From: Bacteroidia bacterium
GTDB lineage: Bacteria; Bacteroidota; Bacteroidia; JADZBD01
Assembly (NCBI GenBank): GCA_020852255.1
Contig: JADZBD010000001.1
Coordinates: 121,004 to 185,003, forward strand
Reading direction: 5' to 3'
Length of the DNA: 64,000 bases
The notes under the pieces are model-generated. The model saw only the letters and a list, made by a program, of their open reading frames with translations. It had not been told where the DNA came from and did no database searches. Positions 8,685-17,140 of the stretch are shown here, one piece after another. Position numbers and translations under genes: made by a program. Numbering within the stretch: position 1 is the stretch's first letter; the number at the start of each line of letters is the position of its first letter.

Positions 8685-9717
8685 AACAGGATTTGACCCC
8701 GGAACACTGGTATACCGGGGAAAAGAACATCCTGAAGGAAAGGGCATCCATATCAGCCGCATGAGCTACAACAGCGAGGAGCTGGAGGAAAAGGCTTTTT
8801 CTCAGCTCAGCGACTGTCTGGAAGATTTGAAAAAAGGGAATATAACCTGGATCAATGTAGACGGGGTGCATAAAACCGAGGTGATAGAATCAGTAGGAGA
8901 AAAATTCAGGATTCATCCACTGACTCTTGAAGATATTGTAAATACCGAACAACGTCCGAAGTTTGAAGATTACGGCCACTATATTCTTTGCGTGTTGCAC
9001 ATGATGCACTACGAGCACCGGGTGGTGTCGGAGCAGCTGTCTATTTTAGTTTTCGAGAACCTGGTCATCACCTTTCAGGAGGCCGACGGAGGAGACGCCT
9101 TCGATTACATACGTACCCGGTTGCGTCAGAATAAAGGGAAAATACGCAAAATGGGATCAGATTATCTTGCCTACAGTCTTCTGGACGCTGTGGTGGATAC
9201 CTATTTTACCATTCTGGAGAAAATAGGCGACCGGATTGAAGTGCTGGAAGAATCTCTTGTGGCCCAGCCCAAAGACATTACCCTGCATCAGCTTCACTCG
9301 CTGAAAAGAGAAATGATCTTTCTCCGTAAAGGGGTGTGGCCCTTACGGGAACTGTTGAACAATATGGAGCGGAGCGAGAGTGAACTGATCACAAAAACCA
9401 CCGATTTGTACCTGCGTGATCTGTATGATCACACCATCCGTGTAATAGATACAGTGGAAACATACCGTGATCTGCTTTCAGGAATGATGGATATTTATCT
9501 CTCAAGCCTGAGCAATAAAATGAACCAGGTAATGAAGGTCCTGACCATTATTTCCACCCTGTTCATCCCCGTTACGTTTATCGCCGGAATCTACGGTATG
9601 AATTTCCGCTACATGCCGGAATTGGCATCTCCCAACGGATACTGGATAACATTGGTACTTATGGGAAGTATTATCGTAGGACTTCTCTTCTGGTTCCGTT
9701 ATAAAAAATGGCTGTGA
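8665..9717 (+). CDS. corA: CorA-family Mg2+/Co2+ transporter
   Basis: An inner-membrane pentameric divalent-cation channel. 350 residues. The large N-terminal cytoplasmic domain is acidic and helical; the C-terminus carries two TM helices (TIISTLFIPVTFIAGIYG and ITLVLMGSIIVGLLFWF) separated by the signature YGMNF. The positively charged end RYKKWL follows TM2. The start ATG at 8665 lies in the A-rich 3' end of rsmI. Transport specificity cannot be read from sequence. Confidence 0.93.
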   Translation: MQRKKSKTGFDPGTLVYRGKEHPEGKGIHISRMSYNSEELEEKAFSQLSDCLEDLKKGNITWINVDGVHKTEVIESVGEKFRIHPLTLEDIVNTEQRPKFEDYGHYILCVLHMMHYEHRVVSEQLSILVFENLVITFQEADGGDAFDYIRTRLRQNKGKIRKMGSDYLAYSLLDAVVDTYFTILEKIGDRIEVLEESLVAQPKDITLHQLHSLKREMIFLRKGVWPLRELLNNMERSESELITKTTDLYLRDLYDHTIRVIDTVETYRDLLSGMMDIYLSSLSNKMNQVMKVLTIISTLFIPVTFIAGIYGMNFRYMPELASPNGYWITLVLMGSIIVGLLFWFRYKKWL

Positions 9718-9781
9718 CCCTCTGTCCCACCGCGAACCAGACCGTACCCTGACCATTAAGAGCCCGGTACGCACGATTTAA

Positions 9782-9789
9782 TACCTTTG
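9782..9789 (+). promoter_or_regulatory. Sigma-ABfr-type -7 box
   Basis: TACCTTTG is an exact TANNTTTG match, 18 bases before the ATG of the YwqK-like gene at 9808. A short leader without a Shine-Dalgarno is normal for Bacteroidota. Confidence 0.5.
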
Positions 9790-9807
9790 CCTGACAAATC
9801 TTTATCT

Positions 9808-10704
9808 ATGAAAGCCTTGATGCTCCCTCTCCTGCTTTTCAGCGGACTCTCCGTGCCGGCACAGCGTGGTTTACCGGCTGATACAAATGTTATCGGCGCG
9901 GGTGGTAAAAAAACGGGGTTCTGGATAGAAAATTCCGGACTGAACCGGACACAGGGATGGTATGCCGACGGTCAGAAGCAGGGAAACTGGGTCAGCTATC
10001 ATGCCGGTGGCACCCCCTCCCAGATTGAGTACTATGCGAACGGCCGCCGGAATGGTCTCGTGCTCACCATGGATATTCACGGGAAGATGACGCGTGAGGA
10101 GTATTTCACGAACGATACACTCGACGGTGTGTCTAAAACCTATCACGATAATATGCGTCTGAAGAGCGAGATCGGTTACAAAATGGGCCGTTTGCACGGT
10201 GTATACAAACTCTGTTACATTGATGGTACCATGCAGGAACATTCCTATTTTATCAACGGCAAGAAGGAAGGAAAAGCCAAGTGGTTCTATTCCACCGGAC
10301 AAGTACTTACAGAGTACAACTATGTGAGCGGGAAGCTGGAGGGAATCCAGAAAACATTCTATAAAAGCGGAAAGGTGCAGAGTGAAATAAATGCTGTTAA
10401 CAACGAATTTGACGGCATGTATAAAGAGTTTTATGAAAACGGTGCCGTGAAAGCAACTGTGCTGTACCTGAAAGGCAAAAAGCAGGGAGCATACAAGGAG
10501 GTAAGTGAAGATCAGAAAACGGTGTACCGGACCTGTACATACAAAGACGGGGAATACAACGGAGAGTACAAGGAATTCCATCCCACAGGCAAGCCGAAAG
10601 TTACCGGTAAATATGTGATGGGAAAGAAAGAGGGTGAATGGAAAGAATGGGATGAAGACGGCAAGCTCACCTCAAGAAAATATAAGAACGATATTGCACA
10701 ATAA
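9808..10704 (+). CDS. Secreted YwqK/MORN-repeat protein
   Basis: 298 residues. The ATG at 9808 gives a signal peptide (MKALMLPLLLFSGLSVPAQ); a TTG start seven codons upstream would sit inside the promoter box. The rest is about ten copies of a 23-residue repeat with the core G-x-Y-K/x-x-Y-x-x-G-x-x-x-x-E-x-x-Y-x-x-G-K, e.g. EGIQKTFYKSGKVQSE and GMYKEFYENGAVKA. This is the pattern of the YwqK 'toxin-antitoxin' antitoxin family and MORN-like proteins. In Bacteroidota such proteins are common and envelope-located; no defined reaction is known. It stands alone between two promoter and terminator signals. The island at 47-53 kb carries related repeats. Confidence 0.75.
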   Translation: MKALMLPLLLFSGLSVPAQRGLPADTNVIGAGGKKTGFWIENSGLNRTQGWYADGQKQGNWVSYHAGGTPSQIEYYANGRRNGLVLTMDIHGKMTREEYFTNDTLDGVSKTYHDNMRLKSEIGYKMGRLHGVYKLCYIDGTMQEHSYFINGKKEGKAKWFYSTGQVLTEYNYVSGKLEGIQKTFYKSGKVQSEINAVNNEFDGMYKEFYENGAVKATVLYLKGKKQGAYKEVSEDQKTVYRTCTYKDGEYNGEYKEFHPTGKPKVTGKYVMGKKEGEWKEWDEDGKLTSRKYKNDIAQ

Positions 10705-10738
10705 AAAAATCCCCCCTTTTTTCTAAGGAGGGATTTTT
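10705..10738. terminator. Bidirectional intrinsic terminator
   Basis: A run of A, then C-rich arm AAAAATCCCCCC and matching arm GGAGGGATTTTT form a 12-bp stem with one mismatch, flanked by A on one side and T on the other. It lies between convergent genes ending at 10704 and 10760 and can serve both. Confidence 0.8.
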
Positions 10739-10759
10739 GTTTGTTTGAGGTGCAGGAGA

Positions 10760-12532
10760 TTATTTCTTCCCCTTTTCGAACTTTCCTTTGATCTTTGGAT
10801 CCACAAACACGCGGGTCATGTCGCGGTATTCCATGGCATTTGCGTCAAAGTTTTTAACCCAGTTCTGTACCAGGCGGTAATTCTCCTCGTAAAATATCGG
10901 CATGTATGCTGCCTCTTCCAAGGCAACCTGATCTGCCATCAGGTACAGATCGTAACGTCTTTTATCATCTACTTCTCTCATTGCTGCGCCGAACAGTGAA
11001 TCGAATCGTGCGTTAAGAAAGCGCACGGAGTTAACAGAAGAACGCTCTTCAAGTTTGGCAGGAACATGGGTACCGTAAAGAATCGTCAGGAAGGTCTCAG
11101 GATCCGGATAATCTGCGATCCATCCCGTTCTCCAGAAATCTGTTTTCCCGGTTTCGAGTTTATCAAGGTGCTGGGCAAACGGCATCATATCAATCTCAAC
11201 GTTGATGTTGAGCACTTCCTTGAGCTGGCTCTGAATCAGCTGCGCAGTAAGCACGTTACGGTCAGCACCGCCGGAATTGATCTGAAGAGTAACAGAAGGA
11301 AATCCCTTTCCGTTCGGAAAGCCGGCGTCAGCTAAAAGTTTTCTTGCCATATCAGGCTCAAACGAATAGCCCTTCAGTTTTTCAAACTCATATCCTTTAT
11401 CAGAAAAATTATCCACCGGTGGCACCATTCCGTATTTTCCCGCAATGCCTTCGCCTTTGAGAATATTCCCGATGATCTTGTCTCGGTCTATAGCATAATT
11501 AAATGCCTGCCGCACTTTCTTGTTATTAAATACCTGACCCTGGTTCTGGAATCCGTAATACGTCAGCGACATGGCAGGCACCATCTGAAGCACAAACGGC
11601 GTGTTTCCGCCTTTGGCATCTTTGAATTCGCTGAGGATCTGTCCGTGCATTTCGGTGGGAATACGGAAAATCATATCCACCTCTCCCTGACGGAAGGCGA
11701 GCATTTCCTGCTTTTTCTCCTTGATGAAAGTAAATTTAACTCCGTCGAGGTATGGAAGCTGATTGCCGAATTCATCCGTTGCCCAGTAATTATTATTGCG
11801 CTCCAGAACCACCACATTTCCTTCTTCAATGGTTTTCACCCTGAACGGACCGGTGCCCACACATTTGGTACGCATGTTCTCCCCGTATTTATCCACGGCT
11901 TCCTTCGGAAACACCCAGCATCCGGGCATCGTAAGAATGTTATCGAATCCTGCAAAGGGAAAATTCAATGTGATCTGGAGGGTGTATGGGTCCAGCACTT
12001 TTACACCCGAAACACCCCCTGCCATGGGAGAGCCTTTTGCAGTGGACTCGAAATATTCATTGGCCCCCTGTACACGGTCTTTAAAGGTTACATAGAACTG
12101 CTGGTTGTTTGCTTTCGACTCACACAGTTTATCAAATGAATATTTGAAATCCTCTGCAGTAACCGCACGACCCTTCCCGTCAGGAAAACACTCGTCATCG
12201 TGAAAGGAGGCGTTCTGACGAAGGTAGAAAGTCCAAACGGTGGCATCCGCGTTCTTCTCCCACTTTTCAGCTAAGCCAGGAATTACCTTCAGATCAGCCT
12301 GGCTGAGCCTTACAAGACCCTCGTAAATCTGGTTGGCGATACGCTGGGAAGTGACCTCCGTAACATCCAAAGGATAAAGACTTCTGAAGTCTTCCACTTC
12401 ATTCATCTTCAAAACATCTCCGTAAAAAACATTTCCCTTGGCGTCTTTTTTCTCACCGCCGGATCCTTCATCCGGACCGCAGGATGACAATGCCATGGCA
12501 CCTGCCGCTAAAAGATAAATGAGTCGCTTCAT
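10760..12532 (-). CDS. Oligopeptide/dipeptide ABC transporter substrate-binding lipoprotein
   Basis: 590-residue extracytoplasmic solute-binding protein, family 5 (DppA/OppA-like). The N-terminus has a lipobox (AMALSSC, Cys at about residue 18) after a short signal sequence, so it should be membrane anchored. The family pattern is visible: LYPLDVTEVTSQRIANQIYEGL, GLAEKWEKNADATVWTFYLR, FKYSFDKL, VGTGPFRV, VRQAFNYAIDRDKII, and the C-terminal DYPDPETFLTILYG. No permease or ATPase gene is adjacent, so the rest of the transporter must lie elsewhere. A promoter-like pair is at 12555-12583. Confidence 0.9.
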   Translation of the reverse strand: MKRLIYLLAAGAMALSSCGPDEGSGGEKKDAKGNVFYGDVLKMNEVEDFRSLYPLDVTEVTSQRIANQIYEGLVRLSQADLKVIPGLAEKWEKNADATVWTFYLRQNASFHDDECFPDGKGRAVTAEDFKYSFDKLCESKANNQQFYVTFKDRVQGANEYFESTAKGSPMAGGVSGVKVLDPYTLQITLNFPFAGFDNILTMPGCWVFPKEAVDKYGENMRTKCVGTGPFRVKTIEEGNVVVLERNNNYWATDEFGNQLPYLDGVKFTFIKEKKQEMLAFRQGEVDMIFRIPTEMHGQILSEFKDAKGGNTPFVLQMVPAMSLTYYGFQNQGQVFNNKKVRQAFNYAIDRDKIIGNILKGEGIAGKYGMVPPVDNFSDKGYEFEKLKGYSFEPDMARKLLADAGFPNGKGFPSVTLQINSGGADRNVLTAQLIQSQLKEVLNINVEIDMMPFAQHLDKLETGKTDFWRTGWIADYPDPETFLTILYGTHVPAKLEERSSVNSVRFLNARFDSLFGAAMREVDDKRRYDLYLMADQVALEEAAYMPIFYEENYRLVQNWVKNFDANAMEYRDMTRVFVDPKIKGKFEKGKK

Positions 12533-12554
12533 AAGTTGTCGAAAATAGTTGGGC

Positions 12555-12583
12555 TAAACGTATGATTATTAGTAGAATGCAAA
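12555..12583 (-). promoter_or_regulatory. Sigma-ABfr-like promoter for the peptide-binding lipoprotein
   Basis: Reading the minus strand, TTTG at 12583-12580 is followed after 17 bases by TACGTTTA at 12562-12555, one base off TANNTTTG. The ATG is 22 bases further on. Spacing fits the Bacteroidota -33/-7 promoter. Confidence 0.55.
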
Positions 12584-12661
12584 CCTAATCATTTTTTGCA
12601 GAACGTCAACTATTTTAACGTGGAATTTTAGTGTTCATTCTATTGGTTTTCAGTGAATTGT

Positions 12662-13423
12662 CTATTTCAATTCCAGCAGAACCGGGCAATGATCCGAATG
12701 TTTAGCCTCCGGGAGGATAGCGGCCCGTTTAAGATTGCCTGAAAGACTTTCCGAGGCCATGTTGTAATCAATTCTCCATCCCAGATTTTTAGCCCTCGCA
12801 TTGGCCCTGAAACTCCACCAGGTATACTGATGGGGCTCCGGATTAAAATGCCGGAAAGTATCAATGAAGCCGGATTGAATGAACTTGCTCATCCATGCTC
12901 TTTCCTCCGGAAGGAAACCGGAACTACTGGCATTTGAAACAGGATTGTGAATATCAATCGGGCGATGGCAAATGTTGTAATCTCCCCCGATGATAAGTTG
13001 CGGTCGCTTCTTCCGGAGCTTTTGAATATACTCATAGAAATCATCCAGGAACCGGTATTTGAAATCCTGACGCAGGTCTCCGGTTGTTCCGCTGGGGAAA
13101 TACGTACTCATAATGGATAGTTCGCCAAGATCAATACGGATGAACCTGCCCTCGGCATCATATGCCTTCATGCCGGTACCGTACTCAACATGATCCGGCC
13201 GGTGACGTGTAAAAATGGCTGTGCCGCTGTATCCCTTCTTCTCTGCAGGATACCAGTACAATTCATATCCAAGTGCGGAAAAGGGTGACGAATCCACCAC
13301 GTCCGGTGTAGCTTTGATCTCCTGCAGACAAAGCACATCCGCATCCGTTGCCTTCAGCCATTCAGCCAGACCTTTTCCCATGGCCGCCCTGATCCCGTTC
13401 ACATTATAAGAGATGATCCTCAT
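12662..13423 (-). CDS. xth: Exodeoxyribonuclease III / AP endonuclease
   Basis: Base-excision repair nuclease that cuts at abasic sites and trims 3' ends. 253 residues. The exonuclease-endonuclease-phosphatase fold motifs are in order: ISYNVNGIRA, LCLQEIKA (catalytic Glu), FSGTA/YSGTAIFTR, GGDYNICH (metal Asp/Asn), and the C-terminal SDHCPVLLEL (catalytic Asp-His). The ATG is followed directly by the first conserved strand. The divergent gene at 13458 leaves a 34-bp gap. Confidence 0.94.
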   Translation of the reverse strand: MRIISYNVNGIRAAMGKGLAEWLKATDADVLCLQEIKATPDVVDSSPFSALGYELYWYPAEKKGYSGTAIFTRHRPDHVEYGTGMKAYDAEGRFIRIDLGELSIMSTYFPSGTTGDLRQDFKYRFLDDFYEYIQKLRKKRPQLIIGGDYNICHRPIDIHNPVSNASSSGFLPEERAWMSKFIQSGFIDTFRHFNPEPHQYTWWSFRANARAKNLGWRIDYNMASESLSGNLKRAAILPEAKHSDHCPVLLELK

Positions 13424-13446
13424 ATTCTCAACAAATTAGGGATATT

Positions 13447-13454
13447 TACGTTTG
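13447..13454 (+). promoter_or_regulatory. Possible -7 box overlapping the next start
   Basis: TACGTTTG is an exact TANNTTTG match but lies only 4 bases before the ATG at 13458, so transcription would be leaderless or the start lies further in. Low weight. Confidence 0.3.
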
Positions 13455-13457
13455 GTA

Positions 13458-16400
13458 ATGGTGCAAATTTATCATTCTGTCAGGAAATTCGTTCTCTGGA
13501 ATTTCATTCTGCTTTCCGCCGGCAGCCTGAGTGCCCAGACGTTCTCTCTCCAGCGTGAAAAATTTATTTCAGTCACAGATTCCATAGAACTGGATTCACT
13601 TACCATCCTGCCTAACAGCCTTCGCTTGTACCGCCTGAACGGTGAATTGCTGGACAGCAACTGTTACCGACTGCTTCCGGACAATCGCTCCCTTCTGCTG
13701 CTCAAAACAGAGGGCTGCCTGTTGGATTCCGTATTCACCCTTCTCGCTGCCTATTCCTGCCTTCCCTACCGGCTGGACCGGCCCTGGCTTCACAAAGATC
13801 CGCTGCTGGTAAAAAAAGGGCAGCAGGTTATCAGCAATCCCTTCCTTTACAAACCGGCCACCGGTTTTTCGAACGATCTGTTCCAGATTGGATCACTGAA
13901 TAAAGAAGGAAGCATCACACGCGGACTTAATTTCGGAAGTAATCAGGACGTGGTAGTGAACTCCTCCATGAACCTTCAGCTCTCCGGTAAACTTAGTGAG
14001 GATCTGGACCTGCTGTTATCCGCTACGGACGATAATATACCGGTGCAGGCCGACGGCACGACTGCGCAACTGCAAGAATTCGACAAGATCTTCATCCAGA
14101 TCAGCGATAAGCGGCAAAAACTCATCGCCGGCGATTTTGAAATGAAACGCCCCCTCTCGTATTTTATGAATTACCACAAAAAGGCACAGGGGCTTTTTTA
14201 TGAAACGCGCTGGAATGTGATGGATCGGCGGAAGAACGGAACAGAAAAAAACAAGGTCTTCGGAGGCGGTGCCGTGAGCAAAGGCAAATTTGCACGTAAT
14301 GTATTCCAGGGCACGGAAGGAAACCAGGGGCCGTACCGCCTTCGCGGCAGTGAGAATGAACTGTTTATCATTATCCTGTCGGGCACAGAAACAGTTTATA
14401 TAGACGGGGAACTCCTCAAGCGCGGAATGGAGAATGACTATGTAATTGATTACAATACGGCGGAGATTACGTTCACACCTCACCATGTAATCACCAAGGA
14501 TAAAAGGATCACTGTCGAATTTCAGTATTCCGATAAACTGTACGCGCGTTCCGTGTTTACCGGAGGTTACGAATATGAATACAAATCGGGAAATTATAAG
14601 GAAAGGCATTACTTGTTTGCCTATTCGGAACAAGACGCTAAAAACAAACCCTTGCAGCAATCGCTTACAGAAGAAGATAAGCAGCTCATGAGTATTGTGG
14701 GAGACAGCATTCAGGATGCGTATATTCTTGCGGCAGACAGTGTGGCTTTCTCCAATAGCGAGGTGCTTTACGACCGCACGGATTCACTGGTGGGAACGTA
14801 TACATTCCCCGGTGTGTATATTTATTCCACTGATCCCGATTCGGCACGCTTCCGCCTGAGTTTTTCCTATGTGGGACCCGGAAGAGGAAATTACGAGCCG
14901 CTGAATACTTCCGCCAACGGAAAAGTGTACCGCTGGCTGATTCCCGACACGGTAACCGGCTCGCTGCGCGGGTCCTATGAACCGGTATTGCTGCTGGTGA
15001 GCCCCAAGAAAAAACAAATGGTTACGGCAGGAACTGAGATCATTTTCGGGCCTCATAAACGTTTTATGGCCGAAGGCAGTTTTACGGTGAATGATATAAA
15101 TCTGTTTTCCACCGCCGACAAACGGAACGACCAGGGATACGGAGGAAAGATGGAGATGGAGTTTCCGTTTTATTCTGTGAAAACGAGGGCCAGGCCAGGG
15201 AAAGGGTTTAGCGCAGGACTGAAGCTGGGGCTGAATTATGAATTTGTAAACCGGAACTTCGCACCGGTTGAACGATTCCGGGGTGTGGAATTTGATCGCG
15301 ACTGGAACCGGACGGGGCTGGTGCAACTGGAAGATCTTCATTGGGCAGGGGCGCGCATAGCGGCTTTTTATAATGAACGGATACCCTTCTCGTATTCTTT
15401 CAGTGCCTTACTGGAAGGCAACAGGTACAGTGGAATGTTACATGAACTGCGAACCGATATCAGAAATTCAAAAACCCGTTTTCAGCTGCGATCATCCCAA
15501 CTGAGCACCACAGCGGCTTCCGGCAATACAGGGTTTCGCCGGGTCACTGCAGATGTGTCGAGGCAGCTGGGGCCGCTGGTGCTGGGAAGCAAAGCCGCAT
15601 TTGAAGAAAATATCCATAAGAATTCCGGGGATACCCTTTTGCCGCTAAGCTTCCGGTTTCTGGAATGGGAAGTATATAGTGGTTCAAGGGATTCGGCGAA
15701 GGTGAACTGGCGCCTGTCGTACAGGCACCGCACGGACGATGCGGCGGGAACCGAGAAACTGATGCGCACCACGGAGGCCGACAATTATTCCGGTACCATG
15801 CGATGGAAGAAGGGAACTATTCACGCGCTGGCTTTCACAGGTACCTTTCGCCGGTTGCGGATCATTGACAGTACACTTACGGCCATTAAGCCGGATGAAT
15901 CCGTAACGGGAAGAGTAGAGTACGATCTCGTGTTGTGGAAGGGGGTACTCATTTCCGGAACTTTTTTTGAAGCCGGTGCCGGACTGGAACAGAAAAAAGA
16001 ATTTGCCTTTCTTGAAGTTCCCGCGGGGCAGGGCATATACACCTGGATTGACCACAACGGAAACGGGATCAGGGAACTGAATGAATTTGAGATTGCGGCA
16101 TTCCCGGACCAGGCAACGTTTATTAAAGTATTCATTCCCACACAGGATTATATCCGCACCTATTACAACCAGTTCGCGCAAAGCTTCACCCTTCGCCCGG
16201 CTGTTAGATGGAGAAAAGAGAAAGGATGGAAAAAGGGAATCAGCCGCTTTTCGAACCAGATCAGTTTTCACGGAGACCGGAAAAGCACCGAGACCGATCT
16301 GCTGATAGCCTATAATCCCTTTTTACAGGACGTTGAGGAAAATACCCTGCAAACACTGAATTCCAGGTTCAGGAACACGCTGTGGGTGAATCAGGGCTCA

Positions 16401-17003
16401 CCGGACTGGGCGGCTGATGTTTCGTGGAATGATCAGCGGAACAAATCACTTCTCAGCAGCGGTTTCGATACTCGCGGCAATGCCTGGTATGAGAGTAATG
16501 TTCGTTGGAGTCTGAGAAAAAGATGGAGTGTGCAAGTACAGTATAAAGACGGGTACAAGAGTTTCCGCTCCGACTTTTTCCCGGGGAGAAATTACCATTA
16601 CCATTATTATGAGACCCAGCCGCGTATCACCTACCAGCACGATGCATCGCTCCGGCTGCAACTAAGTTACCGGTATTCTGAAAAGATGAACGCAGCCGAT
16701 CTGGGCGGGCACAGGGCCAAAATTCAGAATGCCGGTATTGAATTCAGGTACAATACACTTCAGAAGGGCAGTTTTACCGCGAAAGCGAATTTCATTTACA
16801 TCCGTTACCGCGGAACGCCGAGCGGGTCGGTCAGTTTTGAGTTTCTGGAAGGCCTGAACAGCGGCAACAACATCACCTGGGGACTGAATTTTCAGCGTAC
16901 GCTCTCGAACAATTTACAAATCAATTTGAGTTACGACGGCCGTTTGCCAGAGGGGTTAAGTGTTATTCACACCGGAGGCGCACAGGTGAGGGCGTATTTT
17001 TAG
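13458..17003 (+). CDS. Large outer-membrane beta-strand protein, function unknown
   Basis: 1181 residues. The ATG at 13458 gives a plausible signal peptide (hydrophobic core ending GSLSAQ). From about residue 150 to the end the protein is a long series of amphipathic strands with aromatic girdle residues, ending in a strand plus aromatic (VRAYF), the usual end of an outer-membrane barrel. The DHNGNGIRELNEFEIAAFPDQA stretch near residue 860 resembles a Ca-binding loop found in several large Bacteroidota surface proteins. It is not SprA (too short). I cannot name the family. It ends 50 bp before tRNA-Leu and marks the last host gene before the island. Confidence 0.6.
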   Translation: MVQIYHSVRKFVLWNFILLSAGSLSAQTFSLQREKFISVTDSIELDSLTILPNSLRLYRLNGELLDSNCYRLLPDNRSLLLLKTEGCLLDSVFTLLAAYSCLPYRLDRPWLHKDPLLVKKGQQVISNPFLYKPATGFSNDLFQIGSLNKEGSITRGLNFGSNQDVVVNSSMNLQLSGKLSEDLDLLLSATDDNIPVQADGTTAQLQEFDKIFIQISDKRQKLIAGDFEMKRPLSYFMNYHKKAQGLFYETRWNVMDRRKNGTEKNKVFGGGAVSKGKFARNVFQGTEGNQGPYRLRGSENELFIIILSGTETVYIDGELLKRGMENDYVIDYNTAEITFTPHHVITKDKRITVEFQYSDKLYARSVFTGGYEYEYKSGNYKERHYLFAYSEQDAKNKPLQQSLTEEDKQLMSIVGDSIQDAYILAADSVAFSNSEVLYDRTDSLVGTYTFPGVYIYSTDPDSARFRLSFSYVGPGRGNYEPLNTSANGKVYRWLIPDTVTGSLRGSYEPVLLLVSPKKKQMVTAGTEIIFGPHKRFMAEGSFTVNDINLFSTADKRNDQGYGGKMEMEFPFYSVKTRARPGKGFSAGLKLGLNYEFVNRNFAPVERFRGVEFDRDWNRTGLVQLEDLHWAGARIAAFYNERIPFSYSFSALLEGNRYSGMLHELRTDIRNSKTRFQLRSSQLSTTAASGNTGFRRVTADVSRQLGPLVLGSKAAFEENIHKNSGDTLLPLSFRFLEWEVYSGSRDSAKVNWRLSYRHRTDDAAGTEKLMRTTEADNYSGTMRWKKGTIHALAFTGTFRRLRIIDSTLTAIKPDESVTGRVEYDLVLWKGVLISGTFFEAGAGLEQKKEFAFLEVPAGQGIYTWIDHNGNGIRELNEFEIAAFPDQATFIKVFIPTQDYIRTYYNQFAQSFTLRPAVRWRKEKGWKKGISRFSNQISFHGDRKSTETDLLIAYNPFLQDVEENTLQTLNSRFRNTLWVNQGSPDWAADVSWNDQRNKSLLSSGFDTRGNAWYESNVRWSLRKRWSVQVQYKDGYKSFRSDFFPGRNYHYHYYETQPRITYQHDASLRLQLSYRYSEKMNAADLGGHRAKIQNAGIEFRYNTLQKGSFTAKANFIYIRYRGTPSGSVSFEFLEGLNSGNNITWGLNFQRTLSNNLQINLSYDGRLPEGLSVIHTGGAQVRAYF

Positions 17004-17011
17004 TAATTTCG
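17004..17011 (+). promoter_or_regulatory. Possible -7 box for tRNA-Leu
   Basis: TAATTTCG, one base off TANNTTTG, starts 50 bases before the tRNA. The same variant octamer precedes the gene at 56881. Single-box evidence only. Confidence 0.35.
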
Positions 17012-17053
17012 TCGCTGTTCTTTGGATAGGCAATGATAAGAACCCCGTAACAT

Positions 17054-17140
17054 GCCCGGGTGGCGGAATTGGTAGACGCGCTGGTCTCAAACACCAGTGA
17101 TAGCAATATCATATCGGTTCGACCCCGATCCCGGGTACCA
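17054..17140 (+). tRNA. tRNA-Leu (anticodon CAA)
   Basis: Acceptor arms GCCCGGG (17054-17060) and CCCGGGT (17130-17136) pair over 7 bp with one G-T, and ACCA is encoded at 17137-17140. The anticodon stem CTGGT/ACCAG closes a 7-base loop CTCAAAC with anticodon CAA, reading UUG. A long variable arm (TGATAGCAATATCA) marks a class II tRNA, and the T loop is TTCGACC in an ATCGG/CCGAT stem. Its 3' end is also read antisense as the last codons of the serine recombinase at 17109, which points to it as the integration site of the island. Confidence 0.95.
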